DNA of 43,441 nucleotides from Actinomycetota bacterium (GCA_013816245.1 JACDEU010000022.1:1-43441), one strand, 5' to 3'. Shown: positions 24,196-32,467, counted from the first letter of the stretch. Notes: a model not told the origin generated them from the sequence alone. A program made the numbers and translations.

Positions 24196-24611
24196 AATCC
24201 AGCTCGGCCCGCGCGCGTGCGAACTCCTAGCCGAGCACTGGCAAGGAACCTCCTACCAAAACGACGATGAACTCGTCTTCTGCCACCCAGACAAAGGAAC
24301 ATCACTCGACCCATCTCGACTCTCCCGCAACTACCTCAGACCCGCTCTCCAAAAAGCCTCCATCACAAAGCCATTCCGACCCTTCCACGACCTCCGCCAC
24401 ACCGCACTCAGCCACGCCGCCGCCGGCAACCCCATGAGCTACCTCCAAGTAAAAGCCGGACACTCACAATCCGCAAATCACGGAGAAATACATCCACGCA
24501 GCACAAGTCCTCTTCCCCGGCGCGGCCGCACGGGGCGAGGCACGACACTTCTCTCACACAGAGATCGGCCCCACGGAGGAGTCGACCGCCGACAAACGAG
24601 CAACCGCTTAG
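24160..24611 (+). pseudogene. Tyrosine recombinase (phage-type integrase) remnant
   Basis: Only the catalytic half is left: SPKSPSSRRTIQLGPRACEL, then NDDELVFCHPDKGTSLDPSR, and FRPFHDLRHTALSHAAAGNP with the catalytic His and Arg, then VKAGHSQS with the second His. One extra base near 24475 shifts the frame; the continuation ITEKYIHAAQVLFPGAAARG holds the nucleophilic Tyr and runs to a TAG at 24609. The N-terminal half, including the first catalytic Arg, is missing, so it is inactive. Base use is unlike the surroundings (many C- and A-ended codons, lower GC), consistent with transfer. No direct repeat marking an element was found next to it. Confidence 0.8.
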
Positions 24612-24728
24612 TCGACGCGGCTGAAAGTCGAGTCGCCCCGGTGCGCGATCACTCGAGGTCTTCGCCGTCCCAGTAGTCGAGTTGCTCGATCCGTCCGACC
24701 ACGTCGATGCCGCGCCAGTAGATCGGCG

Positions 24729-25103
24729 TTAGAGTTGGTCGGGCGAAACGATTCGCATCACCTGGCCGCCGGGCGCCTGGAAGTAGAAGTGTTCGCCACC
24801 CAGGTGCTCGAGTCGGCGGAGACCGGCCCGCAGAACCTTTTCCTTGAGCCGGTCCGCGTCGTCCGCGACGAGCTCGAGCCAGGCCCCTCGCCGGGCCTCC
24901 TCCGCGCCAAGTGCGTCCTCGCCGAACTGGACGCTCAGCGATGCGCCGTTTTCGAACTGGTAGATGAGGATCGGAAGGTCCAGGCCTGGGGCGGCAACAC
25001 TGCTAGCCGGTGGCAGACTGAGGACGTCGGTGAAGAAGCGGTCGAGGTCTTCCCTGGCACTCGGGTGGGCAAAGAGGTGAACGCGGTTGCTGAGCTCGGT
25101 CAT
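24729..25103 (-). CDS. VOC-superfamily (glyoxalase-like) protein
   Basis: A 124-residue single-unit vicinal-oxygen-chelate protein: RVHLFAHPSAREDLDRFFTD with the first-strand His, ILIYQFENGASLSVQFGED, GAWLELVADDADRLKEKVL, and EHFYFQAPGGQVMRIVSPDQ with the C-terminal strand. The metal ligands cannot be assigned with certainty. Length is normal. Roles in the family range from glyoxalase and fosfomycin resistance to dioxygenases; no neighbour indicates which. Confidence 0.8.
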   Translation of the reverse strand: MTELSNRVHLFAHPSAREDLDRFFTDVLSLPPASSVAAPGLDLPILIYQFENGASLSVQFGEDALGAEEARRGAWLELVADDADRLKEKVLRAGLRRLEHLGGEHFYFQAPGGQVMRIVSPDQL

Positions 25104-25187
25104 GGCCTCCTTCTGTCTGCTAGCGCTTGCCGTGAGCTCGGGGTGGTTGACGACGCACGGTCCTCACGACACCTGTGACTCGTGAGA

Positions 25188-26264
25188 CTAGTGTTGAGGT
25201 TGCCAGCTTGGGCAGCAATCGTTGAAGGGTGCACCCACAGCGCCGTCGAGGATTGTTTGCTCGGAGCCATCCGAACGCATAACCGCTACCACGCCATGAC
25301 TTGTGCGTCGCGTAAAGGCTATCCAGCGTCCGTCTGGCGACCAAGCGGGATCGCCGTCCCAAGCTGGATTGTTTGAGAGGTCGTGAATGATCCCGGTGCG
25401 GACCTCGACGGACTGGACCTCTGCGTTTCCGATGCCGATCGATAATGGGTCAGCTCCGTCCCGGTATGAGACGTAAACCAACTGGGTTCCGCTTCGGTCC
25501 CATTCGAAGTCTTCGTCCGGGGCGGAGTCGTGTGTTAGTCGGCGCAGCCCTGATCCGTTCGATCGGACGAGGTAGAGCTCAGTGTTTCCGTTGCGTTCTG
25601 AGATGAAGGCGATTTGTGATCCTTTTGGCGACCACTGGGGGGAGTAGTCAGGGGACCGACTGTGGGTGAGGCGCATCGGGCGTGATCCGCGAGCCGAGAC
25701 CTTGAAGACATCACTGTTTTCCTCGGGGCCGTCAAAGTAGGCGATCCACTTCCCGTCAGGAGACCAAACGGGTGCGTGGCCTTTGCCGATCTGCATCGCA
25801 CGACCGGTGCCGTTCGCCGCAGCGATCCAGATGCGGCGATCTGTCGCCTCATAGACGAGCCGCGTTCCGTCGGGAGACCAGTCGAAGGCACGAACCGTGC
25901 GGGTTCCGATTCGCTGTTCTCTTCCTTTTGAGAGATTCAGCACACGGAGCGAACCGGCACCAAAGGACCCGGAGAGGAATGCAAGCCTGGAGCCATCGGC
26001 CGACCATTTGCTGAATGGGTCGCCGGCGAGGTTGGGACTGGCGAGCCGCACCCCTTTCCCGTTTGCGTTCATGACGTAGAGGCCGCTGTCTCCGTTCGGA
26101 TCGGCGTGGAACGCAATCAGACCTGCTGGGCTCTCCTCCGCCCTGGACGCGCCGGCTCGGCCGATGAGCGCTACGGCCCCCACGAACGCGAGTAAGACCA
26201 AGATCGCGATCGGGAGCACCCAAGCGAATGTCCTGCCGCGGGCGGCGTGAAACGGACTACTCAT
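25188..26264 (-). CDS. Membrane-anchored TolB-like PD40 beta-propeller protein
   Basis: A 358-residue protein with one N-terminal signal-anchor (VLPIAILVLLAFVGAVALIG) and then repeated PD40 blades: SKWSADGSRLAFLSG, DWSPDGTRLVYEA, VWSPDGKWIAYFDG, QWSPKGSQIAFISER, EWDRSGTQLVYVSY and AWSPDGRWIAFTRR. Six clear W-S-x-D/K-G motifs give a six-bladed propeller facing outside the membrane. Similar proteins bind periplasmic partners or surface peptides; no Tol-Pal genes are here, so no pathway can be named. A convergent or downstream partner is not seen. Confidence 0.9.
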   Translation of the reverse strand: MSSPFHAARGRTFAWVLPIAILVLLAFVGAVALIGRAGASRAEESPAGLIAFHADPNGDSGLYVMNANGKGVRLASPNLAGDPFSKWSADGSRLAFLSGSFGAGSLRVLNLSKGREQRIGTRTVRAFDWSPDGTRLVYEATDRRIWIAAANGTGRAMQIGKGHAPVWSPDGKWIAYFDGPEENSDVFKVSARGSRPMRLTHSRSPDYSPQWSPKGSQIAFISERNGNTELYLVRSNGSGLRRLTHDSAPDEDFEWDRSGTQLVYVSYRDGADPLSIGIGNAEVQSVEVRTGIIHDLSNNPAWDGDPAWSPDGRWIAFTRRTSHGVVAVMRSDGSEQTILDGAVGAPFNDCCPSWQPQH

Positions 26265-26342
26265 TGTTGCCTCACACCTATAGACCCGTTTGCGCAGAAA
26301 AGTGTTTCACTGGCGGCGAGGACCCGGCCGAGGTGATCACGA

Positions 26343-26375
26343 GTTCCCGCCCCTAGTTTGCTTAGGGGCGGGAAC
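26343..26375 (-). terminator. Strong hairpin after the cupredoxin-like gene
   Basis: Perfect 13-bp arms (GTTCCCGCCCCTA and its complement) around a 7-nt loop, lying 18 nt after the stop of the minus-strand gene ending at 26393. No T-run follows, as often in actinobacterial terminators. Confidence 0.65.
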
Positions 26376-26392
26376 GTACCGATTGCGTCGCT

Positions 26393-27304
26393 TTAGCTGT
26401 AGATGATGTTGCTGCGGCCAGCGAGGTAGCAAGAGCCAACCTGTGTTTGCCCGAGCACGGCGCGCACTCGCAGACGTGCTCGGACGCTTGACCTGAACGT
26501 GACGGACGAGATCACGGTTGGCGCGACCCCGGACGTGTTCGCGCGCAGGACGACTCGCCGGACCACCACCCAGCGCCGAAGTGCCGCGCTGTAGCGCTGG
26601 AAGCTCGCCGCCTTGCCGGCAAACGACTGGGCGGCAAAGACGCGCAAGGAGTAGCGATGCGGCGCAACCTTCCCGAGCCGAAGCCGGGGCCGAACCTTCA
26701 CCGAGACCGCGTTACTGGTCGAGTTCTTGACCTTGACCGTGTAGATCGTGTTCTTCAGCGGCTGAACCTGCGCGCTGTACACGCCCCCGGTGGTAGTTGT
26801 TACGGTCGCGACCTTTGCTGCGCTGGGCTGGCCGCATGGCTGCGCAAGGATTTCGGCGTTCTCGCCGGCCTTGTGATTCGAGAGCGCGCCCGAAAGTGTC
26901 GCGTTGCCGCCGTAGATGACGATCTGCGGCTTGACCGTAAGCGTGATCGAGCCGCCACCAGGCACGCTGCCCGTGACGGTGATCGTGCCGTGGAACTTGT
27001 TGCCCTTCACGTTCGGGTCGGAGTAACTGAACGTGCCGGCGCTTCCGAACGTGCAGCTTCCGCTCTGCGCCGGCTGCAGCACAAGCGGCGTAGGTGTGCA
27101 GCTCACGCCTGTCGTCTTCTTGAAGCTCACCTGGTGAGCAACCTTGTCGCTATTGGTGAACTGAACGGTGTCACCAACAGCAATCATCGTTGCGTTCGGA
27201 ACGTAGCCGTTCGCCGTTATCGTCACCGTCACCGTCTTCGCTGCGGCCACCCCCGCGACCGCCAACAACGCGACCCCACACACAAGCACTAGGACCTTTC
27301 GCAT
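26393..27304 (-). CDS. Secreted protein with degenerate cupredoxin domain
   Basis: A 303-residue exported protein with signal peptide MRKVLVLVCGVALLAVAGVA cut near AAA-KT. Residues about 25-112 resemble a plastocyanin-type domain: GYVPNATMIAVGDTVQFTNS, His57 in VAHQV and the terminal strand HGTITVTG. The copper Cys-x-His-x-Met loop is absent (the loop reads FSYSDPNVKGNKFHG), and two Cys at 69 and 83 probably form a disulfide, so copper binding is doubtful. Residues 115-303 are immunoglobulin-like, with SITLTVKPQIVIYGGNATLS then RLRLGKVAPHRYSLRVFAA. Start at 27304 puts the signal peptide at the N-terminus. Role unknown. Confidence 0.75.
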   Translation of the reverse strand: MRKVLVLVCGVALLAVAGVAAAKTVTVTITANGYVPNATMIAVGDTVQFTNSDKVAHQVSFKKTTGVSCTPTPLVLQPAQSGSCTFGSAGTFSYSDPNVKGNKFHGTITVTGSVPGGGSITLTVKPQIVIYGGNATLSGALSNHKAGENAEILAQPCGQPSAAKVATVTTTTGGVYSAQVQPLKNTIYTVKVKNSTSNAVSVKVRPRLRLGKVAPHRYSLRVFAAQSFAGKAASFQRYSAALRRWVVVRRVVLRANTSGVAPTVISSVTFRSSVRARLRVRAVLGQTQVGSCYLAGRSNIIYS

Positions 27305-27525
27305 CGCCTGACCCCCTCGATTTCTTTGCGTATCCACAGAAGACGCTGCAAAACAGCCGGAGTTGCGTTCTGCTCACGTAAGCATTCTGTAAGGCGTGCT
27401 TGCCCCGAGCCGATGAACACCACGTCCTCGGTACAGAGCGCGAGCGCGGCATCGAGATCTCTTCGCTCGAACGCCTCGTCGAGCGCGAGGAAAGCCTGCT
27501 TCACCGCAGCCGCCTCGTTGTCCAT
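27289..27525 (-). pseudogene. NTF2/SnoaL-like protein, C-terminally broken
   Basis: The first 43 residues, VKQAFLALDEAFERRDLDAA then LALCTEDVVFIGSG, are the start of an NTF2/SnoaL-like domain, as in ketosteroid-isomerase-type proteins of about 120 residues. After GSGQ the sequence is basic and unlike the family, and the frame ends 16 nt inside the 5' end of the cupredoxin-like gene. A deletion or frameshift near 27395 has removed the rest. Confidence 0.6.
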
Positions 27526-27556
27526 ATGCGGCGGATGATGCCTAAAACGCTTGAAC

Positions 27557-27772
27557 TCAGTTCAGCAGCGTGCGCCAGATCGCCTCGACGTGTCGGTGGT
27601 CGGTGCCCAGCAGCCGCCTACGACGTTGAGGTTCGGGAGGCTCGCCCGCAACTGACCGTGCCGCCTCGCGAGATCTTCGGGATCGCCATCGTCGAGCGTC
27701 GTTGCTTCGTCCAGTTCTGCGTGGCTCTTCATCGACGCGTTCGCCCGCATCCCTCGCACGCGCGCGGTGCAC
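27557..27772 (-). pseudogene. Homocysteine S-methyltransferase C-terminal remnant
   Basis: MRGMRANASMKSHAELDEAT and LRASLPNLNVVGGC match the end of homocysteine S-methyltransferase (MmuM/BHMT type), where LNVVGGCCGTDHRHV carries two zinc-binding Cys. Here the frame shifts just after GGC: the next frame reads GTDHRHVEAIWRTLLN to a stop. The N-terminal two thirds are missing. A zinc Cys is lost with the shift, so it cannot be active. Confidence 0.7.
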
Positions 27773-28163
27773 GGGGCCTCCCGCTCGATGATGTGACTGA
27801 ACGCGATGCTGAGTCCGATTCGGCGGAGTGAGCTGGGATCGAACTAGCTAAGTACCTCGAGACGCGCATGACCAGTGATTCATTGTCCTGACGATCCACC
27901 TCCTGGTGTACTAGACCGTTCTGCAGCCCCGAAGCCGTGCCCGAGTAACCCGGCGAGCGTATGCAGCACCGAGGCATCACCGGCAGACTGGACACGTCCA
28001 TCAGCGTCCGCTGGCGACTATCTCCGACCCGCACCACTGGCCTACTCGCACGCAGACCGGCTCGAAGAGCCGAAAACCCGCTAACCCGCCCCGAAAACGC
28101 ATCGATTGATGTAACGCAGAGAGAGCAGGCGAACCGGGGCTGAATCAGGCTGGCCTGATCCGG
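27773..28163. other. Intergenic stretch without a gene
   Basis: About 390 nt without a supported gene, between the methyltransferase remnant and DUF1326. Short open frames on both strands have no recognisable motif, ribosome binding site or length. Part may be further decayed sequence. Confidence 0.5.
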
Positions 28164-28805
28164 TTACCCGGCTGGGGTCAGAGTCGCTTCGGCGGGTTGA
28201 TTGGCGTTCGACCACTCGACGGTGGCGTAGTAGGCGTTGTTGCCAGAGCAGTCGAAGGAGACGCCGTCCGCGTCTGCGCGTGCGGTCGTTGTCCCCCCGA
28301 CGAGCCCGTCGGTGAAGATGAAGCCGGTTGGCATGACCGTATGAACCTCGTGCGGATCGCCAGTTACCGGGTTCTTGAATGTCTCCATCTCCACAACGAT
28401 CTTCTCCCCGACACGGAGCCGCGAGTCGGTTCCGTTGTCCTCGATCTCGATAGTTTCGAAGAACGGGCCGTGGATCTCGCTAATCGTCGTTGCGAGGATC
28501 TCCCACGGCATCCCGCCGTCCTGGCCCATGAGAATCGGAATGATTGCCTCGCGCTGGTCGTCCGAGGCAGAGTCGATGAAGACGGCCATCTTTCCGTTGC
28601 CGTCGTGGATCGCTTTCGGCCAGTCGACGGCGGCAGCCACTTTCAGTCCGCTGAGATCGACGCCGTCGCGATCACCATCCTCGACGGCGAACGCGACGAT
28701 CCCTGTGCAGTTGCCGTGCGTCGGGAAGCCGTTGAAGTTGCACGGGCAACCGTAGGCACAGTTGCATGCCTCGTAGTACTTCGCCTTCATCCGCCAGTCC
28801 GCCAC
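28164..28805 (-). CDS. DUF1326 domain protein
   Basis: A 213-residue protein of DUF1326. The N-terminal cysteine cluster EACNCAYGCPCNFNGFPTHG with a further Cys in GNCTGIVAF is the family hallmark and looks like a metal site. WEILATTISEIHGPFFETIE is the central conserved helix and strand region, and FSFDCSGNNAYYATVEWSN-like strands end it. The family is found with DUF2182 membrane proteins, as here: the DUF2182 frame runs 19 nt into this gene. Function undescribed; a periplasmic or surface-metal role is often guessed. Confidence 0.88.
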   Translation of the reverse strand: MADWRMKAKYYEACNCAYGCPCNFNGFPTHGNCTGIVAFAVEDGDRDGVDLSGLKVAAAVDWPKAIHDGNGKMAVFIDSASDDQREAIIPILMGQDGGMPWEILATTISEIHGPFFETIEIEDNGTDSRLRVGEKIVVEMETFKNPVTGDPHEVHTVMPTGFIFTDGLVGGTTTARADADGVSFDCSGNNAYYATVEWSNANQPAEATLTPAG

Positions 28806-29725
28806 GGAAACTCCTTTCGTTGGCCAGCTCGCGCTGGCCCATTGGTGTATGACCTAACGACTGCCCATGCCCTCGCCGACACGCCCGAAGAACGGCTTCC
28901 GTGCACGCCTTCGCTTATCTCGTCGCTGTGCATCGAGGGCGTGCCTCGTGGATCAGTCAGTCCGGGAACCCTTTCTGGCGCGACGGCGATCCAGAGCCCG
29001 AGCGCGACCAGCGCGACTGACACGGCCCGGGACGCGCGCTCGCCAGAGGGAATCACCTTCTCCGCGAACACGACCGCTGCGACGGCCGCCATCCAGAAGA
29101 CACTCATGACGCCGAGCGCGAACAGAGCAAGCATGAGCCCCCAGCAACACCCGACGCAAAAGGTGCCATGCGCAACACCCATCCGAAGCGCACCAGACCG
29201 GCCTTCACGCCAGCCGTGCAGCATGAAGTGCATCGGGCCACGGCAGTGGCGGAGGCAGATCGACTTGAGCGGCGTCAGCTGGTACAGACCCGCACCGGCG
29301 ACTGCACCCCCCGCCACGTACGGGCCAGCTCGATCCCAGGCAAGCAAGCCGCCCTCGAGTGCTGCCACGAGCGCGTACACGCCATAGGCGACCAGGCCGA
29401 ACGCCGTCCACACTGCGAGGTAACCCAGCACGAAGATCCACGTCGGAATGTAGGCCCGCCTCTGGATAGCGCGTTGCCGGCTGACCCGCGCGAAGAGCAG
29501 CACCATCGGTGCGACCGAGGGCAGCATCATCGCCGCCATCATCGTCACCCAGACGCCGATGAACCAGCCAAGCCCACCCAGGTTAGTGCCCGGGCCTGCG
29601 TCCATCCCCTCCATTCGCGCGATCACCACGAGCCACGTCGCGAGCGCGACGCCAAGCAGCGAAGCTGCGAGCCACACCGGCTCGAGCCTACGCAGCGGCG
29701 GCGCTGAATGACCGACAGTGGTCAT
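28787..29725 (-). CDS. DUF2182 polytopic membrane protein
   Basis: A 312-residue integral membrane protein. FIGVWVTMMAAMMLPSVAPM is the signature of this metal-binding family, with RMEGMDAGPG and CLRHCRGPMHFMLHGWREG then AHGTFCVGCCWGLMLALFAL supplying conserved Cys and His. About six helices are visible. The last 60 residues after VPGLTDP are basic, of different composition and absent from the expected family end, and may be read-through of a lost stop into the DUF1326 start region. It directly precedes DUF1326, its usual partner. Confidence 0.88.
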   Translation of the reverse strand: MTTVGHSAPPLRRLEPVWLAASLLGVALATWLVVIARMEGMDAGPGTNLGGLGWFIGVWVTMMAAMMLPSVAPMVLLFARVSRQRAIQRRAYIPTWIFVLGYLAVWTAFGLVAYGVYALVAALEGGLLAWDRAGPYVAGGAVAGAGLYQLTPLKSICLRHCRGPMHFMLHGWREGRSGALRMGVAHGTFCVGCCWGLMLALFALGVMSVFWMAAVAAVVFAEKVIPSGERASRAVSVALVALGLWIAVAPERVPGLTDPRGTPSMHSDEISEGVHGSRSSGVSARAWAVVRSYTNGPARAGQRKEFPWRTGG

Positions 29726-29795
29726 CGCGCGATCCTATGCGTGTTTGCCGTTCGCTTCAACGCGAGCTCGCCTTTCGTGGGATCTCGTCCTCCGC

Positions 29796-30010
29796 TCACG
29801 TCGCCACGGCGACCGGCCCGCCGCAGTCCAGCTCCCAGAAGGCAAGACCGAACGCGATCGCGTCGGTGAGCCACACTACGCCGCCGCTGAACAGCAGCTG
29901 CCGTCCCGTTATCTGGACTGCCGAATGAAAACACCAACGATGACGAGCACCACCACGCCCAGGACGTTGAAGACCCAGGAGATCCCCCGTTCGGTTATTG
30001 CGGTTGAGCA
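29796..30010 (-). pseudogene. Decayed integral membrane protein gene
   Basis: One minus-strand frame reads ITERGISWVFNVLGVVVLVI then VGVFIRQSR and stops. Another picks up ITGRQLLFSGGVVWLTDAIA then FGLAFWELDCGGPVAVAT to the stop at 29796. Together they are two hydrophobic helices with the WYWELDRGGP-type motif known from an uncharacterised membrane family (from memory). The 5' and 3' parts of the usual gene are missing and the frame is shifted, so it is a remnant. Confidence 0.55.
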
Positions 30011-30109
30011 TCTGAGGGCCGATCATCCCTTCAGCTCCTGTTTCTACGGATCTGCGGGCGTTGACTGGAGTCGGGAGACCCGGTGCGCGCGCGCGTGTGT
30101 GACTGCGGT

Positions 30110-31141
30110 ATGGCAATCATTTCAACACTTGCGGATGAAGGGTCCCTGGCGATCGGTTATCGACGCCTGGCGGCGCTGCTTCGTGATGTCGTTGCTGAGG
30201 AGTCTGTTGACTCGGTGCTTGCCCGCGTCGCCGCGACGCTGCGCGAGTTGATTCTCTGCGAGGACGTGGTGCTGTGGGAATGCGCGGGCGACGACATGCT
30301 TACTGTTGCGCTTGTCGATGGCGAGGACGAGGAGGCGATGCGTTCGCTTCGGATTCAGTTGGGGGACGGGCTCACAGGTAGGGCGGCATTGGAGGGACGG
30401 CCGATCGTTTCGAACGACGCTCACCTCGATCCGTTGGCCGGCTTGGTGCCAGGTACCGAACCGACCCCTGAGTCCGTCGCTTGCATGCCCTTGCTCGCGC
30501 GCGAGAGGTTACTGGGGGTGCTGAGTCTGTACCGGCGTGGGAGCGCGCACGCGTTTGCTGCTGAGGAAATTGAGCTAGTCGCTGACTTCGCTGCTGTGGC
30601 AGCGCTTGCCTTGGACAACGCGCGCACCCGCTCAGAACTCGAGCGGCTCGCGACCACCGATGACCTGACAGGCATGGCTAACAGGCGGCGCTTTAGGACA
30701 GAGCTCGAGCGGGAACTCGCCAGCGCGCGCCGCTACGGTACGCCGCTCTCCTTGCTTCTGCTCGACATTGACGATTTTAAGGCCGTCAACGACACCTATG
30801 GCCACGCCCGCGGCGACGATGTACTCAGGTTGGTCGCGAAGATTCTCCAAGCAAGCCTCCGCGCACCTGACCTTAGTGCAAGACTCGGCGGAGACGAGTT
30901 CGCGGTGTTGTTGCCTCAAACCGAACGCGCCGCCGCCGAGGCGCTGGCCCAACGCCTCAATCGGACTCTTGGCTCGGCACTGAATTCGCGCGTAAGGACA
31001 ACCGTTTCGATCGGGATCTCCACCTTCAACGGCGAGGAGTCAGTCGATTTGCTCGAGGACGCCGATCGCTTCCTTTACGAAGCAAAACGAGCGCATCCGG
31101 CATACGCGTCAGTCCGCTTTCCCACACAGCTATCCTCGTGA
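30110..31141 (+). CDS. Diguanylate cyclase: GAF + GGDEF
   Basis: Makes cyclic-di-GMP from two GTP. A GAF sensor at about 20-172 (QLGDGLTGRAALEGRPIVSN, PLLARERLLGVLSLYRRG) is joined by a short signalling helix ending LERLATTDDLTGMANRR to a GGDEF domain at about 182-340. The active-site GGDEF is at 260-264 and the inhibitory I-site RxxD at 251-254 (RAPD) lies exactly five residues before it, so product inhibition is expected. The start is uncertain; 30110 (ATG) gives a conventional N-terminus, with 30083 (GTG) an alternative. It overlaps the next gene as GTGA. With the HD-GYP regulator at 2.3-3.4 kb it indicates an active cyclic-di-GMP system. Confidence 0.93.
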   Translation: MAIISTLADEGSLAIGYRRLAALLRDVVAEESVDSVLARVAATLRELILCEDVVLWECAGDDMLTVALVDGEDEEAMRSLRIQLGDGLTGRAALEGRPIVSNDAHLDPLAGLVPGTEPTPESVACMPLLARERLLGVLSLYRRGSAHAFAAEEIELVADFAAVAALALDNARTRSELERLATTDDLTGMANRRRFRTELERELASARRYGTPLSLLLLDIDDFKAVNDTYGHARGDDVLRLVAKILQASLRAPDLSARLGGDEFAVLLPQTERAAAEALAQRLNRTLGSALNSRVRTTVSIGISTFNGEESVDLLEDADRFLYEAKRAHPAYASVRFPTQLSS

Positions 31142-31344
31142 CATCCGAGACTGCAGCGCTCGCAGCAACCGTCCCAACACCCGATCCCGCAGCGTGCGAA
31201 GTGTCGCAGTCTATCGACTCGGAGGCAGAGGAGATTCTCGCCGCGCGCTATTGCCTCCTGACGGAGGCTGGGTATCCGCCCCAAGAGGCACTCGCGATCG
31301 CGACCCAACCTGAGGCCGACGGGAACAGTACGTCCGAAGGGTGA
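31138..31344 (+). CDS. Small acidic protein in the cyclase operon
   Basis: A 68-residue protein starting at a GTG that overlaps the cyclase stop (GTGA). After an Ala/Thr-rich start it has one helical segment AEEILAARYCLLTEAGYPPQ then EALAIATQPEADGN, a motif of the form LxxAGYxxxEALxIA that recurs in small actinobacterial ORFs. No domain known. Translational coupling with the cyclase and with the next frame suggests a functional link. Confidence 0.65.
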   Translation: MTSETAALAATVPTPDPAACEVSQSIDSEAEEILAARYCLLTEAGYPPQEALAIATQPEADGNSTSEG

Positions 31345-31618
31345 AAGAAGGGCGCGCGCGAGCCGACGGTGCCTACACCCTTGAGATTCGTACCTCGACC
31401 TGCAAGACACCCGCGTCACCTTCGGTTGGGCCATGCACCCACGCGAGGGCACAAATGCGCTCGCTCTTTACCGCATCGCGGGCGAGCGACTCTACGCGCG
31501 CAACCTCATGCGCGGCCAACGACGCGGAATCCTTGAGCTCATTGAAGACCTGCCACTCGAACCGGCCGGCCCAGAGGCTCGCTCACACGTCACAGATTGT
31601 GTGCACGACGTCCGCTGA
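31341..31618 (+). pseudogene. Third gene of the cyclase operon, frameshifted
   Basis: A GTG at 31341 overlaps the preceding stop (GTGA) and reads VKEGRARADGAYTLEIR. After a lost base near 31390 the product continues in the next frame as YLDLQDTRVTFGWAMHPREG, TNALALYRIAGERLYARNLM, RGQRRGILELIEDLPL, ending at 31618. A repaired frame would give about 92 residues. The protein-like composition of both parts and the third GTGA overlap in a row argue for a genuine gene with one recent mutation or a sequencing error. Family not recognised. Confidence 0.55.
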
Positions 31619-31819
31619 GGTTGGGGTTGACCCGATTTCGTTGACGTCCTTTGGCATTCTGGCGGCGTTGCGCTAAGAGGGTCGCTGCGTAGCTCCCTTC
31701 AACCGAGTCGAACACGCCGCGAAGGGCGGTCACAAGCACAGGAGCCACAATGCACAAGACTTCGCGGTCGTCATCGGCGAAGGTCAGACGACGCTGTCCC
31801 TCCAAGTCCCTGGCAAGGG

Positions 31820-32467
31820 CTATCTCGCGAGGTCGGCGGCGCGAAGATGGGCGATCACGGCTAGCACGCGCCGGTGGCCGTCCTCGCGGGCGGGGAGGTC
31901 GAGTTTCGTCAGCACGCTGCGGACGTGGCCCTCAACAGTGCGCTCGGTGAGGGTGAGGCGGCGGGCGATCGCGTTGTTGGTCAGGCCTTCTGCCATCAGC
32001 GAGAGCACCTCGCGTTCGCGATCGGTGAGAGCTTCGAGGGCGTCGCGTTCTCCGCCGAGGAGTGACGCCACGACTTGCGGGTCGAGCGCGGAGCCGCCGC
32101 CCGCGACGCGTTCGGCGGCCTCAAGGAACTCCGAAACGTGGAGCACTTTGTCTTTGAGCAGGTAGCCGAAGCCACCCTGTGAGACCAGCCCGACCGCGCC
32201 GGCCGACTCAACATGCTGTGAGAGGACGAGCACCCCAACTTCGGGGTGAGCGTCGCGGATCCATCGTGCCGCCCGGATCCCCTCGTCGGTGAACGAAGGC
32301 GGCATTCGAACGTCGACAACCGCGAGATCAGGCTTGTGCTCGCTAACCGCGGCGCGGAGGCGATCGGCATCCTCGACCGCCCTGACCACGTGGTGTCCGG
32401 CATCCTCGAATAGCCGGCGAAGGCCCTCCCTGAGCAGGACCTGATCCTCGGCGATCACGACTCGCAC
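31820..32467 (-). CDS. NarL/FixJ-type response regulator
   Basis: A 215-residue two-domain regulator. The receiver domain has the acidic pair at 7-8, phospho-acceptor D52 in LAVVDVRMPPSF, and conserved Lys in LLKDK. A LuxR-type helix-turn-helix at about 145-195 (LTDREREVLSLMAEGLTNNA, LTERTVEGHVRSVLTKLDL) binds DNA. It lies downstream of the kinase gene with a 13-nt overlap, its natural partner. Targets unknown; neighbouring small membrane proteins may be regulated. Confidence 0.95.
   Translation of the reverse strand: MRVVIAEDQVLLREGLRRLFEDAGHHVVRAVEDADRLRAAVSEHKPDLAVVDVRMPPSFTDEGIRAARWIRDAHPEVGVLVLSQHVESAGAVGLVSQGGFGYLLKDKVLHVSEFLEAAERVAGGGSALDPQVVASLLGGERDALEALTDREREVLSLMAEGLTNNAIARRLTLTERTVEGHVRSVLTKLDLPAREDGHRRVLAVIAHLRAADLAR

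Noticed and set aside
24652-24740. Minus-strand ORF fragment (IDVVGRIEQLDYWDGEDLE) after the VOC gene
   Set aside because: No start codon in frame outside the VOC gene and no recognised family; noted only as a possible relic.
31740-31850. Plus-strand fragment reading AVVIGEGQTTLSLQVPGKGY, next to the response regulator end
   Set aside because: Protein-like for about 25 codons but without a start or a family, and it runs into the opposing gene; could be a relic but not supportable.
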